Assembly: GCA_037367405.1 (NCBI GenBank)
Contig: JAZKJV010002332.1
Coordinates: forward strand, 124,001 to 188,000
DNA: 64,000 bases
DNA from: Ottelia alismoides
Lineage: Eukaryota > Streptophyta > Magnoliopsida > Alismatales > Hydrocharitaceae
Direction: 5' to 3'
In this document: in pieces, positions 12,717 through 26,079 of the stretch
How the letters are laid out: every line of letters starts with the position of its first letter
How positions within the stretch are numbered: position 1 is the stretch's first letter
The notes under the pieces: model-generated
Database searches by the model: none
What the model saw: the letters and a program-made list of their open reading frames with translations, nothing else
What the model was told of the DNA's origin: nothing
Made by a program: the position numbers and the translations under genes

Positions 12717-13969
12717 GTTTGCAATGTATGAACCGATCTCCATGGAATCACCCTGAATTATTGGAGATGTCAGCATCAAGGAATCAATGTTGGTGTTTGT
12801 GGAGTACATACTAAACCATCCCAGATCTGACATCTTGGACATCAAAAAGAAGTAGCATGAAGAATTAAGAGCATAGAGATGAAGAAGAAATTAAAAAGGA
12901 AAATAAGTAAAGACTCAAAATAAGAAAGATTAAAAGAATTAATGAAAAGAATTTAGAATCAAAAGGTACAAGTGTGTCGAGTTTTTTATCTTTTACGTAA
13001 ACTAAATTAAACAACACTTAAAACAAAATTTGAGTTCACCAACTCAACCCGTGAAGCCCTAAGAGTTTAGCTATTTATCTTGGTATTTTTTATTACTATT
13101 TTAAAATAAGTATTCAAATTAAGCTAAGCACTACGCCTATAGGAGAGTGATATCTACCAGATAAGTGACATGTACTTCCCTTCCTTTGTAACTTGTAGCG
13201 TGTATTTTTTTTAAGATCCTTAATATCGGAACTAGGCCTACTACTCAACTGAAGAATTAGAGGAAGGTAGCTAATATAGTGAATCTAATACTTCCTCTTA
13301 AGGGTACTCAGATGTGGCATGATGAGAAAGGGTTCCGCCATCATAGTACCCCTATTCTCTGTAATTTAGAACAAACCCGCAAGTGGACTTGGTCAAATTT
13401 TCCTACACCAATATAAGCGCTAGTACTTCAGGAGCCCACACGATAGTCAGGGCAATACCCTGGCTAGGATTTGGAATCTAAGTCATAGGATTGTGTCTAA
13501 CTCAGTATGAATAGTACGTGAAAAATATGTGTGCTTTATGAACCTGCAAAAGTTCATTAAAAAATTTTATTTAAGTAAAAGTTTAGCAATCCATTTTTTA
13601 AAAAATTTTGGGTTTTCATATTATTTGGGTGTTTTTCATGCAAAATCCTAATGGAATTTCTAATTTCCTTTTTATTTCTAAGTTCAAAGAAAACAAGAAA
13701 GGAAGAAGGAAAAGTCGATGCGTGAGAAAACTATGAATGAAAATGCTAGAGAAGACGATGCTTACCTTACGCCAGCATTCTACATACCAGCACTCTACAC
13801 CCAAGTGATCCGCACATAAAAAATAATTAATCTATATGTAATGAAGCTTGAAATTTGCATAAACAGGAACTCTTATTAGCAGAAAGCACGGATTTTATTT
13901 GACTATGTCTAACTGATTGTCTATAGGAACATACATTCTATTAAGGAGTTTTGACCTAAGAGCTACTGG
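12717..13969 (-). other. E0 leader fragment between LTR_A and LTR_B
   Basis: About 1.25 kb without an open gene. The part at 13560-13830 resembles E1's leader at 8500-8720 (shared GATCCGCACATAAA and preceding text). Because the E2 target duplication joins this sequence to 41146 onward, and the latter runs into a primer-binding site, both are read as halves of one older element's leader. Confidence 0.5.
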
Positions 13970-13974
13970 GTTGA
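13970..13974. repeat. Target-site duplication of E2, left copy
   Basis: GTTGA immediately before LTR_B. The same five bases follow LTR_C at 41146-41150. Five bases is the usual length for Ty3/gypsy integration. Confidence 0.75.
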
Positions 13975-16900
13975 TGGTGACCCTCTAGTGTAACTCGGGT
14001 TAAGTAATATCGAAGGTCGTTGCGACCCGAATCGCGGGGCGCGGTCAACAAGAAAATCTAGACCGCCAACGAAATCAAACAAGCATGAAAACCAAGGCAA
14101 GCGGTCTTGCTAATTATTTAACCCGGTATAGCCACCAGGGTCGGACACAAGGAGCATGGAATGAATCCTACGAAGTAGTCAGGTAATCCAGGAAATAAAG
14201 GTATTTTTGGTGGTTTTTAATTTTTTAATTTTTTTATGATTCTCTTCTAAGAAAAGGAATAAAGAAATAACAAAAGCAACACTCAAGCAATTATTTAAAG
14301 GTCTAAACTACTCAAAAAAATCAAAACAATTTTTTTTAGGTTTTTCAAATATTCAAGTGTTTTGGGTATTTTAATAGATTTTTCTGATTTTTATATAAAT
14401 ATAGAAAAATGAAAGAAAGACAAAAATTTTAAAAAGTGTGCAGCCAAGATGTAAAGGCAAATTAAAAATGTCTAAAGTGCACTAAAATCTTGGCAACAAA
14501 TTTTTATGCAAATATAAAATAAGCTCTAACTACAGAAACTGAAAACACATTTATTTGATTTTTAATGAATTTTTAATGATTTTATAAGGTTCTAGGTCTT
14601 TTTCAACTTTTAGTTGTTTTATAAAAGAGAATGGAATAAAAATCACATAGAAGTTAAAACAAGACAAAATAAGCACATGCGAATTTTTTTGAAAATTTTA
14701 AAAGTATTTTTATATTTTAATTGATTTTCTAAAATATACAGTGACACTTTATATGTTTTCTGATTTTTAGAAAAATGTCAAATAAAATCAAAATGCGTCT
14801 CAAAAATTACCAAAATACTACACAATGGCAGGAGCCACGTGTAATTTTTTGGGAATTTTTGGAGTAGTTTTGATGTTTATTTAATTAAAAACCTCACACA
14901 AGCTATAGGGACTTAAGTGAAATTTATCAAAGTTTCTGGACTAATTATTAACAAGCATAAAAAGTTCGGGATAAAAACTGCAAATTCACAAATAAATTGC
15001 GCGCATGCATCAATTAAACGTTCACAAGGGTATAAATGTTATTTCAGAAAAACTTTCATTCAAGTATTAACAAAGGAAATGTCCAGGACCGATCATGCAA
15101 AATCACCAATGCCCACATGATAACACACGTGCCTCTAGACAAGGAGGACTAGATAACAAATACCATAAACTATAGGGATTAAAGTGCAAAAAGTTTAAAC
15201 TGTAATTTTTATTTTACAAAACATAAAGTGAAATAAATGCAGGATGAAAAGAGCAATATGCCCTCGATGCACGTGAGTAGCGCGTGGGGGCCACGTGTCT
15301 GCCACTGGTGAGGAGAGATCGTGCGGCTATGCCGGCGTCAGGTGTGAGATCTGACGGTGTCATGGTCGGGGACGTGGAGCGTACGATGTTGTTAGATATG
15401 ACACCAAACGGTCTGACATGTTAGCTAGACGGACGGTCGGGATGGGAATTGAGGGGTAGTCAATCCAATTGCACAGAACACGTCTGGAACAACTGGGCCT
15501 GGATGAACTTCGTCGAAGCCAAGGATGAGATCCTCGGCCCAATGGAAGAACAACATGCACCAACGTGATCGTGAGACGATTTCGCGTTAGGTGAACGGCT
15601 CGGATGGGAGCTCCAATGACCGGATAGGCGTGACGGCGACCGGCACCTGGAGCTGCTCCGGCGAGCTATGGAGAGGATTGTCTGGGGGCCTTAAGCACGC
15701 GAACGGACCTGCAACGAGTAGCTCTAACTCAGAGCTATGCTCTGGTCTAGGTTATTTAGACTAAAACCCAAAGAAGCGACAGGGAGCGGAGTTTAGTTTC
15801 CGACCAAGGCGATAGGGGAAACCTCGAGCCTAATCTCGACTAGATGGCCAATGATCAAGGTAATCAGATAATGGAGGAAGATGGAGGGTAAGCGTGCGCG
15901 GATATCAAAGCGTTTGGATGTGGTGAAGCGAAGGCGGTGGTAGGCGAAAGATTGGAATCGAATTGATAATGGGGAAAGATGAGAGGCTCACCTGAAGGTC
16001 GGAATGGGTTCCTCAACTCCAGGAGAAGGTGGTCGTCGGGGTGATGGCCTTGACCAAGCGATGGCAGGCGAGGGAGGCTTCTCGCGGTGAAGGTCCGGCC
16101 ACGAAGGGGGAGCGTCAGCGTTACTACACCAAATCGATCACCGGGAGGGTCTTCAGACGGCTGTTACCATGCTGAAGGTGCCTAGGGTATCAAGAGGGGG
16201 CGATGCACGAGCTGCCGACCAGGGGAGGCAGATAAAGAGATCTTATAGTGCTCCCAGGTGGCTGGAGAAATCGGGTAGAAACATGTAAACCGAGGAATAT
16301 CCGTGCCTTCCTAGGGATCCGCGAGGGTCACGGATCCACGGGGAAGGTGCGGACAAAGAATTGTGGCATGGGTGCACGCGATCTGCCCGGGATAATTGGG
16401 AGAAGAAGGTCCAGCGTAGCATTCGGGTCGGGTCAAGCCATGGAAGAGTGGGTTCACCCGAGTCAACAATCTGACATGGGCCAATCACGGGCGTCTGAGG
16501 AAAAGACAAGATAGGCTACAGGACAAAATAGCAAGAAAAATAAAAAAATAGATTAAAATAATAAATGAATTTAAATTAAAAAATGAATAAAATGAAAATG
16601 TTTATTATTTTTCAAGGGATTTTTCTAGGATTTGTATTTATTGTTATGAAAAATAAATTATTATATATAAAGTATATTTTATTATATACATGTATACTAT
16701 ACCTATGTATTTTGTACAATTACTTTTAATTTATTATTTTTACAAAAATACCCCAATTTTTATATTTTTTTTTACAAAATAATTTTTGGAGTCTAAAACA
16801 ATTTTTGTTTTATTTTTATTATTATTTTATATGTATAAACTAAATAGGGAAGCAGATATATACATGTATTATGTACAAGTGAGAGAAAGAATTTTATTCC

Positions 16901-17298
16901 ATTTTATTTTATTTTTTTGTTTTTTATTTTACTTTTATAAATATATACAAGGAAGTAAAAACATATTTTTATTTTGGCAAAAATAAATGTTTATTTACAC
17001 ATATGATATATAAATAATAAAGAGTGGGCCCTATCTCTCTCTACTTATTTTAATTGGCGATAGGGCCACTACATGGCCTTCTCTTGGGGTTTGGGTCACT
17101 CAGTATTTATTCTAAATACTTCCTTCTTTTTCTCTTTATTCTTTATTCTTTTATATTTGCACAAATACATGCTAATTATGTAATATTAACACATGCATTC
17201 ATATTGCTAAGTTATTGTATTTACACCTCTTTACATGATGTTTTGCCAAGATAATTAGCTAAAATAAAATAATAAAAATGATGAACATGGATTCATCA
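13975..17298 (-). repeat. LTR_B: 3' LTR of E2
   Basis: 3.32-kb LTR. On the minus strand it starts TGATGAATCC right after a GGGGG tract and ends GGGTCACCA at the GTTGA duplication. It aligns with LTR_C over its whole length by eye. It contains a GC-richer central part (about 15240-16510) with a CAG/GTGAG splice-donor-like site on the minus strand (15987-15994), and CACGTG boxes near 15127 and 15265. Frames such as 16243-16509 occur on both strands and are not credible genes. Confidence 0.8.
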
Positions 17299-17303
17299 CC
17301 CCC
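17299..17303 (-). promoter_or_regulatory. Polypurine tract of E2
   Basis: CCCCC on plus, so GGGGG on the element strand directly before the TG that starts LTR_B. This is the expected place for plus-strand DNA priming. Confidence 0.65.
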
Positions 17304-19384
17304 GTATACTACCTTTGCTAGTCCCTTAGCAAACACTTATTTGAAAAAGAAGTGAAAAGAGAAAGAAAACGAATAAGAAGGAGAATCAAGATTGATTATT
17401 AAACTTGTTTTCATTAAATTGGAGTATGTAGTTCAGTTAGGCCTTTGGATTATTAGTTTGTCAGAACCTTATTTAGACCTAGGCTTAAAACTCAACAGCC
17501 TCTAAGTTCCACCAATCTATGGTCAAGACTCCTCAATAATCCAGATCAGAACAAGTCTACATACACAAACTCTAATGACCGTGAATCTTTTCTTGTACGG
17601 TGTAAGTGTCATGTAGCTCCCCACCTCAAAAATGGCAAAGTAACTACCCTCCTCAACAAGGAAACTCTATTGCCCTAGTCTGGCAGCTCTTTCCTCGAGG
17701 AACGGGGTATTCCCTTCTAAGTTCAAGTTCAACCGGCTCAAGAAGAGGAGGAAGAAGAGAATGGATCATGACCAATGTAGCCATGTATCCTTGGGACCCC
17801 AACTAGTGTAGCTAAGTCTCCCTGCTGCAAGCTTCATGAGATGGGAATGGGTAACATAAGCTTTGCTTTATTTGGCTATATACACTCCGGTGGGTATTTT
17901 ATTTTCTATCAGAGCCAACACTTTTTTGGGGTTTCTCTTTCTTTTGCACATTTTTTTTCGATGTGCATATGTTCAACATATCTACATGGTGCAACATATA
18001 TACATAAGGTGTTTTTCCTCTTGAGCCAGTAGACTATCCCTCTTTTGAAGCATTATTGCAACCCACAACTCCTGTATTTAGACCTCAATGCTGCCAGACC
18101 AAGTTGAGATGCACTTCCTTCAATAAAAGAAGACGAGAGATTCTGCCTAGAAGTATTACCCTTGTATGCTACCCCAAGCCAAGGAAGACTGCCTCCTCAC
18201 CACCTCATCCATAGAGAGCTATGTATAAGGTGCTGGTGTAAGTAAAGCCATTGTCTGTGAGAGTCATGTGTGCGTTGTTAAGTATTCTACTTAGGCTCAT
18301 CAAGATGACATGTGATCATAGCCTAGTGCACTTAATGAATAAGTCATTAATGGACCTAAAAAGTCTCAACCCTAAGCTCATTAAGGTTCCTCTTAGAATT
18401 AGATGGATTAATATCTTAACCAAGCTCCATTTTCCAATTTAATTCTAGTCTAGTTTAAATGTCAATCTATGATTCAAAAAACTATACAAGTATATACAAA
18501 AATATTTTTATGCAAATTTTTGAAAATACGCAAAATTTTTAAAATTGTTTGAATGAATGAATGCGTGGATGCCAAAGTTTGCAAACTATTTACCTACATT
18601 TACACAAGGGTTTTTGAAAACTTTTGTTTTTCAAACATTTTACAAAGCTTTTGTACTATATACATAATTTTGATATCAAAATATTTACACAAATTTTACA
18701 AACAAAATATTTTTACAAACATTTGTACAAAAAAAAATTTTATAAATAGCTATGTATGTGCAAGAAAGAATTTTATGTACAAAATTTTTTTTAAATTATT
18801 ACGGTTTTTAGATAAAGGATTTTAGCCATTTTATTTATTAACACACGCACACAAAGTACGAGTTATGGCTAAAGTATATATGAAATATATACGACACACC
18901 CTATACTTAGCTCGAACGATGTCCTCAAAGTGGATAAAGAGCGACGAAGAAGACATAACTCATGCTTTGTATAGGGAAGTTAAAAGAAATTCTATACTAC
19001 AACGACGAATCAAACAATAGAATGAAGAGATCTTGGTGTTTCCCCGTATACATAGGATTAAGTAATCATAAGTATAGTAGGTTGTACACAAAGGGAACTT
19101 CGAGTGAAAGAATGTAAAGGGTCTACCTCCCCTATACTTAGGGTAAAGTATCCCTATGTATAGGCAACAAAACAGAGATAAAAAGAATTAAAAGAGAAAT
19201 CAAAAATCTGACACCCCTCCACCCATACTTAGGGTAAAGTACACCATAACTATAGCATAATCATAAGATGCAAATGGGGTGTTGGACTGAAGAATGAGAT
19301 GATATGGACATCTGGACCTATACAAAGCAGAAGACAGTGATAATCATGCATGAGATGTAATAGATGTGAGTCAAAGACCACATC
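17304..19384 (-). other. E2 non-coding region between pol and 3' LTR
   Basis: About 2.1 kb with no envelope-like reading frame. 17990-19384 is collinear with E1 1-1391, including three AGTATAGGG-type purine motifs on the minus strand (18898-18910, 19129-19140, 19213-19232; the third is decayed). 17304-17990 holds no recognisable feature beyond homopolymer-rich DNA. Confidence 0.5.
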
Positions 19385-20950
19385 TCATGCAAAATGATTA
19401 GGGGCGATGTCAATGACCAGTGGATCATGATCTAGATATAGTTTGAGCCGCTTCCCGTTAACACGAAAGTTAGACTCAGATGACATCTCAGATATGTCAA
19501 TACTCCCATTGTCATGTACATTTCGGACTAGGTATGGTCCCTTCCACTTGCTCTACAACTTCACTGGAAATAATCTAAGCCTAGCATCGAACAACCATAC
19601 TCTCTGATCTGGCTCAAACTGCCTATGGCTCATATAAGATTCATGCCATTCCTTTACCCTCTCCTTATACTGTAGGCTGCTCGAAAAGGATGAATTTCTA
19701 AGCTCCTCCAGGGCTCCCAATTATGCCTTCCTCTGATCTCCTACACTCACTGGATCCAATAATATGTCTGTGACTTCTGAAAGTGAATTGTGCCTAATCT
19801 CAATAGGTAAATGGCAGGGTCTAGAAGGAAATCTAATATGCCCACAAGATCGAGTCCAAAAGCGGTTACCTATCCTTTCGGTCTGGGCGGACTACCTTCT
19901 GCAGCATCGTATTCATCTCCCAGTTCGACTCTATAGCAAGACCATTGGTCTGAGGATGATATGGAGTGGCAACTCGATGGTCTATGCTGAACTCGCTAGA
20001 AAGGGCCTTCCTCCTAAATGAGGCGAAAGGGAGATGTACGCAAAGGAGTCTAGAGGGAAGACCAATATGCCCACAAGATCGAGTCCAAAAGTGGTGACCA
20101 ATCCTTTTGGTCTGGGCAGACTACCTTCTGCAGCATCGTCTTCATCTCCCCGTTCGACTCTTCAGCAAGACCATTGGTCTGAGGATGATATGGAGTGGCA
20201 ACTCGATGGTCTATGCTGAACTCGCTAGTAAGGGCCTTTACCTTGTCGTTGATGAAATGAGACCCCCCTCAGATATCAAAACTCTAGGCACCCCGAGCCG
20301 TGAAAAGATATTCTTCTTCAAAAATAAGCAAACAGTCCTAGCATATGCGGTTCGAGCGGGGATGGCCTCAACCCAACGACTAACATAATCAACAACAAAT
20401 AGAATGTACTAAAATCCCTGACTCTTAGGGAATGGACCCATGAAATCGATGCCCCATGCGTCAAAAACCTCACAGAAGTGAATGGGCTGCATCGGCATCA
20501 TATCACGATGTCCACAAGTGCCCATCCTCTGACAGTTAGTACACCGCTTCACGAATCCATCAGAATCCTTGAAGAGGGTAGGCCACCATAGGTCGGATTG
20601 GAGCACTTTCTGTGCCATTCTCCTCCCAGAGTGATGTCCTTCTGCCTCAAGCTTATGGCAGTATGTGAGGACGCTATGGTGCTCCTCCTGAGGAATGCAT
20701 CGACGCTAGACGCTATCCCCTCCTTCGTGATAAGGGATGGGATCCTCCCAATGGTAGAACCTAGCCTTCGCAAGAAAGGTCTCATACCGCTACCTGGGAC
20801 AACCTTGTGGAACTTTCTTGGCAACAAGGTAGTTCACAATATCGGCGTACCACGGGAGTGAGACGATAGTAAGGATCGCCGCATCTGGGAAGGTCTCTCA
20901 AATGGGATCAGTCTGCTCAGATTCCTCAAGATGCTCTAATCGGGAAAGAT
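19385..20950 (-). pseudogene. E2 integrase remnant with internal tandem duplication
   Basis: Integrase of E2. On the minus strand, 20618-20409 is open and carries MAQKVLQSDLWWPTLF, then a CTNCQ zinc-binding pair, then FDAWGIDFMGPFP with the first catalytic aspartate. The second aspartate region lies near 20270-20300. The C-terminal domain is recognisable at about 19640-19390 (SKWKGPYLV, then FRVNGKRLKLYL, the GPY-type ending), with a stop at 19385-19387. Between core and C-terminus a segment is duplicated in tandem with a 229-bp period (19841-about 20010 and 20070-about 20237). E1 has this segment once (about 1890-2060), so the duplication is specific to E2. Stops elsewhere make it inactive. 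Confidence 0.8.
19841..20237. repeat. 229-bp-period tandem duplication in E2 integrase
   Basis: CCCACAAGATCGAGTCCAAA occurs at 19841 and again at 20070. The following roughly 165 bases are repeated with few differences (GACCATTGGTCTGAGGATG, then TGGAGTGGCAACTCGATGG in both). E1 has one copy. Confidence 0.85.
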
Positions 20951-20959
20951 GATCCGCCA

Positions 20960-22300
20960 TCACATTCTTGACTCCAGGTTATCCTTAATCTCAATATCAA
21001 ACTCCTGGACTATAAGGATCCATCTAGTCAATCTTGCTTTGGCATCCTTTTTTGCCATGAGGTACCTGATGGCGATGCGATAAGTAAAGATAGTCACCTC
21101 CGATCCAATGATGTATGATCTGAACTTATCTAAGGAGAAAACTACTGTTATCATCTACTTCCCAGTGACGGTGTAGTTCTGCTACGGGGCATCCAAAGTA
21201 CGGCTAGCATAGTTAATGGCAAATGGCACTCCATCCCTCCTTTGCCTCAGTACGGCCCCTAAGGTAAAATCGAAGGCATCCATCATAATCTCGAATGGGA
21301 GAAACCAATCAGGTGGCTGAAGGACAGGAGCCTCAACAACTAGACTCTTGAGAGTCTCAAATGAAGCAAGACACTTATCATCTACAACAAACTCGGTGTC
21401 TTTGGCAAGAAAATCAGTCAACGATCGGGCAATCCCGCTAAAATCATAAATGAATCGTCGGTAGAAATCGACGTGCCCCAGAAAAGACTGTAACTGTTGC
21501 AAGTTGGACGGTAGATTGAGTTTCCTGATGATATTTACCTTGGCTAGATCAACCTCCATGCTGTTGTTGGAGATGATATGACCAAGCACCGTCCCTTGAG
21601 TCACGATGAAGTGACTCTTCTCCCACGATAAAACAAGATGGACCTTGATGCATCGCTGAAGGACACAGTCTGCGTAGTCAAGAAAAGCGTCAAACCCATC
21701 GCCATAGACCGAAAAGTCATCCATGAAGACCTCCAAGTACTCACCCACCATGTCCGAGAAGATGGATGGCATGCACCTTTTGAATGTCGCCAGGGCGTTT
21801 CATAGACCAAAGGGCATCCATCTGAAAGCATATGTCCCAAATGGACAGGTAAATGTAGTCTTGTCATGGACTTAGGGCGCAATGGCCATCGGATTGTAAC
21901 TGGAGTACCTGTCAAGGAAACATTATTGACTCTTCCCAGCTAGACACTCTATAATCTGATCAAAAAAAAATAGCGGGAAATGATCCTTCTTGGTGGCATG
22001 ATTCAATCATCTGTAGTCCACACAAACCCTCCAAGAAGTGGGTACCCGGGTAGCTATCTCCTCTCCAGACTCCCTGACAACTGTAGTGATGCCCGTCTTC
22101 TTGGGCACCACATGTAATGGACTAACCCACTTGTAGTCGGAGATGGTGTAGATAAAATCGGTGCTCCACCATTTCGAGATTTCCTTCATGACAACCTCTT
22201 GAAGGTTCGGGTTCAGCCATCACTGGAACTCACGTGATGGCTTGGCGTCCTCTTCTAGATAGATATGATGGGAGCACAGGGCCGGACTTATCACCTGGAG
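20960..22300 (-). pseudogene. E2 reverse transcriptase and RNase H
   Basis: On the minus strand, 22189-22007 gives SDYKWVSPLHVVPKK and WRVCVDYR, the RT fingers. 21772-21182 is one open run of 196 residues. It contains FMDDFSVYGD with both catalytic aspartates, LSWEKSHFI, LGHIIS, then SFLGHVDFYRRFI, and the start of RNase H (DFTLGAVLRQRRDG). The rest of RNase H follows in another frame at 21154-20960 (TYRIAIRYLMAKKDAKARL). E2 therefore keeps RT-connection-RNase H joined further than E1 does. At least three frame breaks remain. Confidence 0.88.
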
Positions 22301-23570
22301 ATCAGCTACACTCCATCCTACCGCCTTGCGGTTCTTTTCAAGAACCTCCATCAAATGAGATTCTCGCTCTCCAGTCTAATCTGCTGAGATAATGACTGGG
22401 TGCATCTCATGCTCGCCCGTAAGGAATCTATACTTTAGCGACTGTGGTAAGGGTTTCAGCTCTGGGCAATTGGGAGCTGGCAAATCTGGCCTCTGAAAAG
22501 TCTGAGTGAAGGCAACCAAATCTACACGTGAGAACTCCCACTGATCATGAAGACCTCGTGGAGACTGCTCTACTGGTGTATTTGTACTCTATATTGGATC
22601 CGTCTCCACCCTAGCTATTGGCTCTGTGGGAATCAGACACGGTATTAACTCATCAAACTTGGCCTAATCTATGTCTGACTCCGAGGGATCTGAACCTGAA
22701 TCACAAGAAATATCAACTGGCTCGCTATCCTTAACATGGTCTGCAGCCTTGAATGTGTCCTCTGCCAAGAGTGTTCTCTCCAAGGTCTCCTCTGCTGGAA
22801 TCTGTGAATATGTGACATCTGAATGTTAGAGGATGGCTTGTGAAATGGGATCATTCTAAGCGGCTTCATCATCTGTAATCACAAAATCTCACTCCTGGTG
22901 GACGTCTTGCTCTGCATCTGTCATCTGCTCTGATCACAGAGCTTCTCGGAGCAGGCTGAATCTCACACTCTGGTCTCATTGATCGTCTCTGTTTGTATAA
23001 TTTCACTCTAGACGTGAAAGTACACCTTCCCGCTATCATGGTTGGACACTGCTTTGGGTGTGGCCAAGAACGGGCATCCTACAATTATGGGAGTATCAGT
23101 CACAGACTTAGGGATCTCCATGTCCAACACAACGAAGTCCATGGGGAATTTCAGGCCCTGAATTGTGATGACCACGTCCTTCAACAACCCCTTCGGCCTC
23201 TTGACAGATCTTTCAGCAAACTGAAGTTCTGTCTTGCTCTGTCAAAGAGTGCCAAACTCAAATCAGTCGAGTAAGGTTGCCGGAAGTAGGTTGATGGAAG
23301 AGCCGCTGTCTAAAAGAGTATGATCGAACATCTGCTCATGGATGTGACATGTGATATAGGGAGCTCCTGCATCTGGTTTCTTGGCTAGCAGATGGTTCTG
23401 AATGGCGAAGCAAGTGGCACGAGTGAGCACATGGATCTCTGCATGGTGGTTCCTCTTCTTCCTATCAATGGTAGTCTTCTCTCTAAGGTTATCTAGAAGA
23501 GAGGGATGTGCTCAAGGGCCTCCTATAGAGTCAGTTGAATCTGGTACTGTCTATCATCTGCGGGATGAAC
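22300..23570 (-). pseudogene. E2 protease and protease-RT linker
   Basis: Protease motifs lie at about 23190-23000 on the minus strand: FPMDFVVLDMEIPKS followed by TPIIVGCPFLA, matching E1 at 4926-4675 with a glycine-arginine to glycine-cysteine change. A stop interrupts soon after KVYFHV. The acidic linker region continues down to the RT lead-in near 22300. The upstream piece (TRATCFAIQN) lies near 23430-23390. Confidence 0.7.
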
Positions 23571-23773
23571 TCTAACTGTTGGTATTTTTTTGAGTTTTCT
23601 TTTTTATTCCCCGTAGCCAAGAAGAGTGCTTGACGGAAGGGGATGGTTGGGCCCCCCTCAGATAGAGGGATAGGAACAGATCCTTGTTGCTGAGACGAAA
23701 CGGAATCCATACAAACATCTCCAGGCATCGCAGATGGACTCGAAAATAAAGAACCCTTTCCTTTATTAAATTT

Positions 23774-24307
23774 TTATTTTTTTTCTAAAAAGTCCCGAGA
23801 TACAGAAACAGAGTGAAATGCAACAAGAATAGAAGGGGTGGCCTCAGTACCGCCCACGGCATCTGGACATGCATCATCAGCATCGCTCTCTAGCTCAACA
23901 TCACAAAAACTGGTGGCATTAGCACCACCTCCTACATCTGGTGAAGCGATGGCCTTAGCATCTTCAGTTGGATCTACATCCTTGGTGGAGTCATCACCAC
24001 CATCATCAACATCATCATGAGCAGCATCAGCATCGCTCTCCTCCTCATCTCGCACTCCTGAGTCATCATGGTGTCGTCGCTCAAACGAGGCACCGTCGGC
24101 TGGCATCCTATCGCTCCTAAGTGTAACAAAATCAGCATCAAAGGTATATGCATTAATATCACCCAATGAATTACTCGGAGTGGTAACCTTTGTAAACTGT
24201 ACCTGCTCAGACTTCCTATTCAGGTTGTTCGGATTCAACTCGATCAGAGCGGGTATGGCAACCTTGCCCTTGACTATCTCCCTCATCTTATGACGGAACT
24301 CGTCCAT
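23774..24307 (-). pseudogene. E2 gag C-terminal acidic segment
   Basis: A 177-residue open stretch on the minus strand. It begins MDEFRHKMREIVKGKVAIP and becomes strongly acidic in the middle (an aspartate/glutamate run around residues 80-115). It sits between the gag core and the protease, the place of the gag-pol junction in Athila relatives. E1 has the same segment at about 6050-5520 but broken. It has no known domain, and its role (spacer or part of gag) is inferred from position only. It is the longest open piece of E2 gag. Confidence 0.55.
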
Positions 24308-24348
24308 CTCCCGCCTAAAGGTAGGCTGCTGCTCGGAGATAAGGTGGG

Positions 24349-26079
24349 CTAAGTCATCAAGTTTTGGGTTCTCATAGGCTGGCCAATGTGAATCGGACAG
24401 TTTGCCTCTCTGGAAGTGAGGCTGCTGTTGTTGGGAAGGATGAGGGGGATATTGCTGAGAATACTGCCGAGGCTGCTGCCTCCTCCACGATTGTCCCGGG
24501 TAGTAGGGACGAGGACCCTACTGCGAGTGCGGTTGTGGCTGTGAGAACTGGGGCTGCTGCTGCTACTGGTTGTACTACTCACCCTGAACTGGAGGTTGTT
24601 GTTGGGATGAGGCACCTTCGATCGACCATCAGAATCCGGGATGGTCTCGACAGATCCCAGGCTGAGGTCGGTCATACCAAATCTTGTTGACTTCCATCAA
24701 CTGCTCCTGCTCAAAAAGGCATGGGGGGAGAACTACCAGGGGCTGATCTGACTGGTAGACTACCATCTGAGTGTCCTGAGATAGGGGTAGATGGATGTAC
24801 TACTGTTGCAGCTACTGGAACGGCTCCACCTGAATATGGTGGACCAGTCTGTAGTGGGCGGAGGGCTGGGTTGAGCTGCTGTTACTGGGGTCAACCCGTG
24901 ACCTGAGACGATGTTGAGAAGCCGTCTGTGCCATCTGGAGACACATGATCTGGGTCTTCAGGTCACTCAACATCTGTACCATCTGATCTGATTGGGACAA
25001 ACCCTGGCACTACTTCTTCTCAATTATCTCGATGTGGTCCAACTTCTCGCTGATAATGCCCATATCAGGGGCCAACGACTCTGCCTGTGTTGCGGTTGTT
25101 GAATATCTAGAAGGACCTATAGCGACCCTTGCTATCCTCTGATAGGACACAACCTGTGGTGTGGGCTTCCCCTGAGTGTAGAGGTGGTTCTGGGACATGA
25201 CTGTATAGTTCTCTACCATCTCCTCGTAGATGGCCCTGACCTGATCCTCATCCTTCAGGAAATATGAACCGCCACATGATGCGTTCACGAGCCCCTGCAG
25301 CTCCGGTGTTAGCCCGCAGAAGAAACTCTGAACAAGGTTGGGCTTGGATATATCATGATGAGGACACCGGTAGCTCTCTGAATCGGTCCCATGTTTCATG
25401 AAACTGCTCGTTGGGAAGCATGGAGAAGTTGTTGATGAGGGCCCGCGCTGCATTCGTCTGGTTGAGTGGATAGTACTTATTCAAGTACTCATTCCAGAGT
25501 TGTTCCCAAGATGTCACGTATCTCCCTAAATGCTTCAGCTAATCGGCTGATCTGTCGACGAGGCAGAACGAAAAGGCCATCATCTTGATGGTATCCTCGT
25601 ACACGAATCGATCATGGTCCGTACTGCATATCATCTCAAACTCCTGGAGATGGAGATGCGGCTCCTCGGTGGCTAGCCTGTGAAATCTGGGCAGTAACTA
25701 GATAGTTTGAGGAGGGAGCTTGATGTCTCCCAGAATGGCAAGCAACTTGATCCAACGGTGCGTCAGAGTTGCAGTGGGGTTGTGCAACTCTCTCATCGGG
25801 CGTGCTGGTCGGAATGGATCCACTAGTTCCTCTCGATCTCGTCACTCTCCTCCTCCAAGTTCTAGAATCTCTCCTCCTCGACCGGCTCTGTTCTGCTCTT
25901 CTCGTTCCGCTCGCATCTGAGCCATCTCCCTATGCATGTCGGCCATGAAAGACCCCTGGTCTTTGATCTGACGCTGTATGGTCTCCAAGGAGGCTAACAA
26001 GGTGTTGTTGATGGCATCCTGATCAAGTACATGTGTGAGTCTGGTTGGGTCCATCAGTGCGCTCCTCGTTGCTGGCCAT
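24349..26079 (-). pseudogene. E2 gag core
   Basis: The likely start is the ATG complement at 26077-26079 (MASNEER, shared with E1); a frame change soon after leads into MDPTRLTHVLDQDAINN (26054-25842). The core is at 25453-25010: CPHHDISKPNLVQSFFCGL, then LKDEDQVRAIYEEMVENY, the Athila-type gag signature, then a helical IISEKLDHIEIIEKK stretch. A frameshift near 25370-25380 separates it from the upstream INNF-type sequence. A serine- and asparagine-rich tail follows at 24675-24349. No zinc knuckle was seen. Confidence 0.7.

Noticed and set aside
16243..16514. Two 88-residue frames on opposite strands over the same bases
   Set aside because: Mutual shadows inside the GC-rich middle of LTR_B; not kept in LTR_C.
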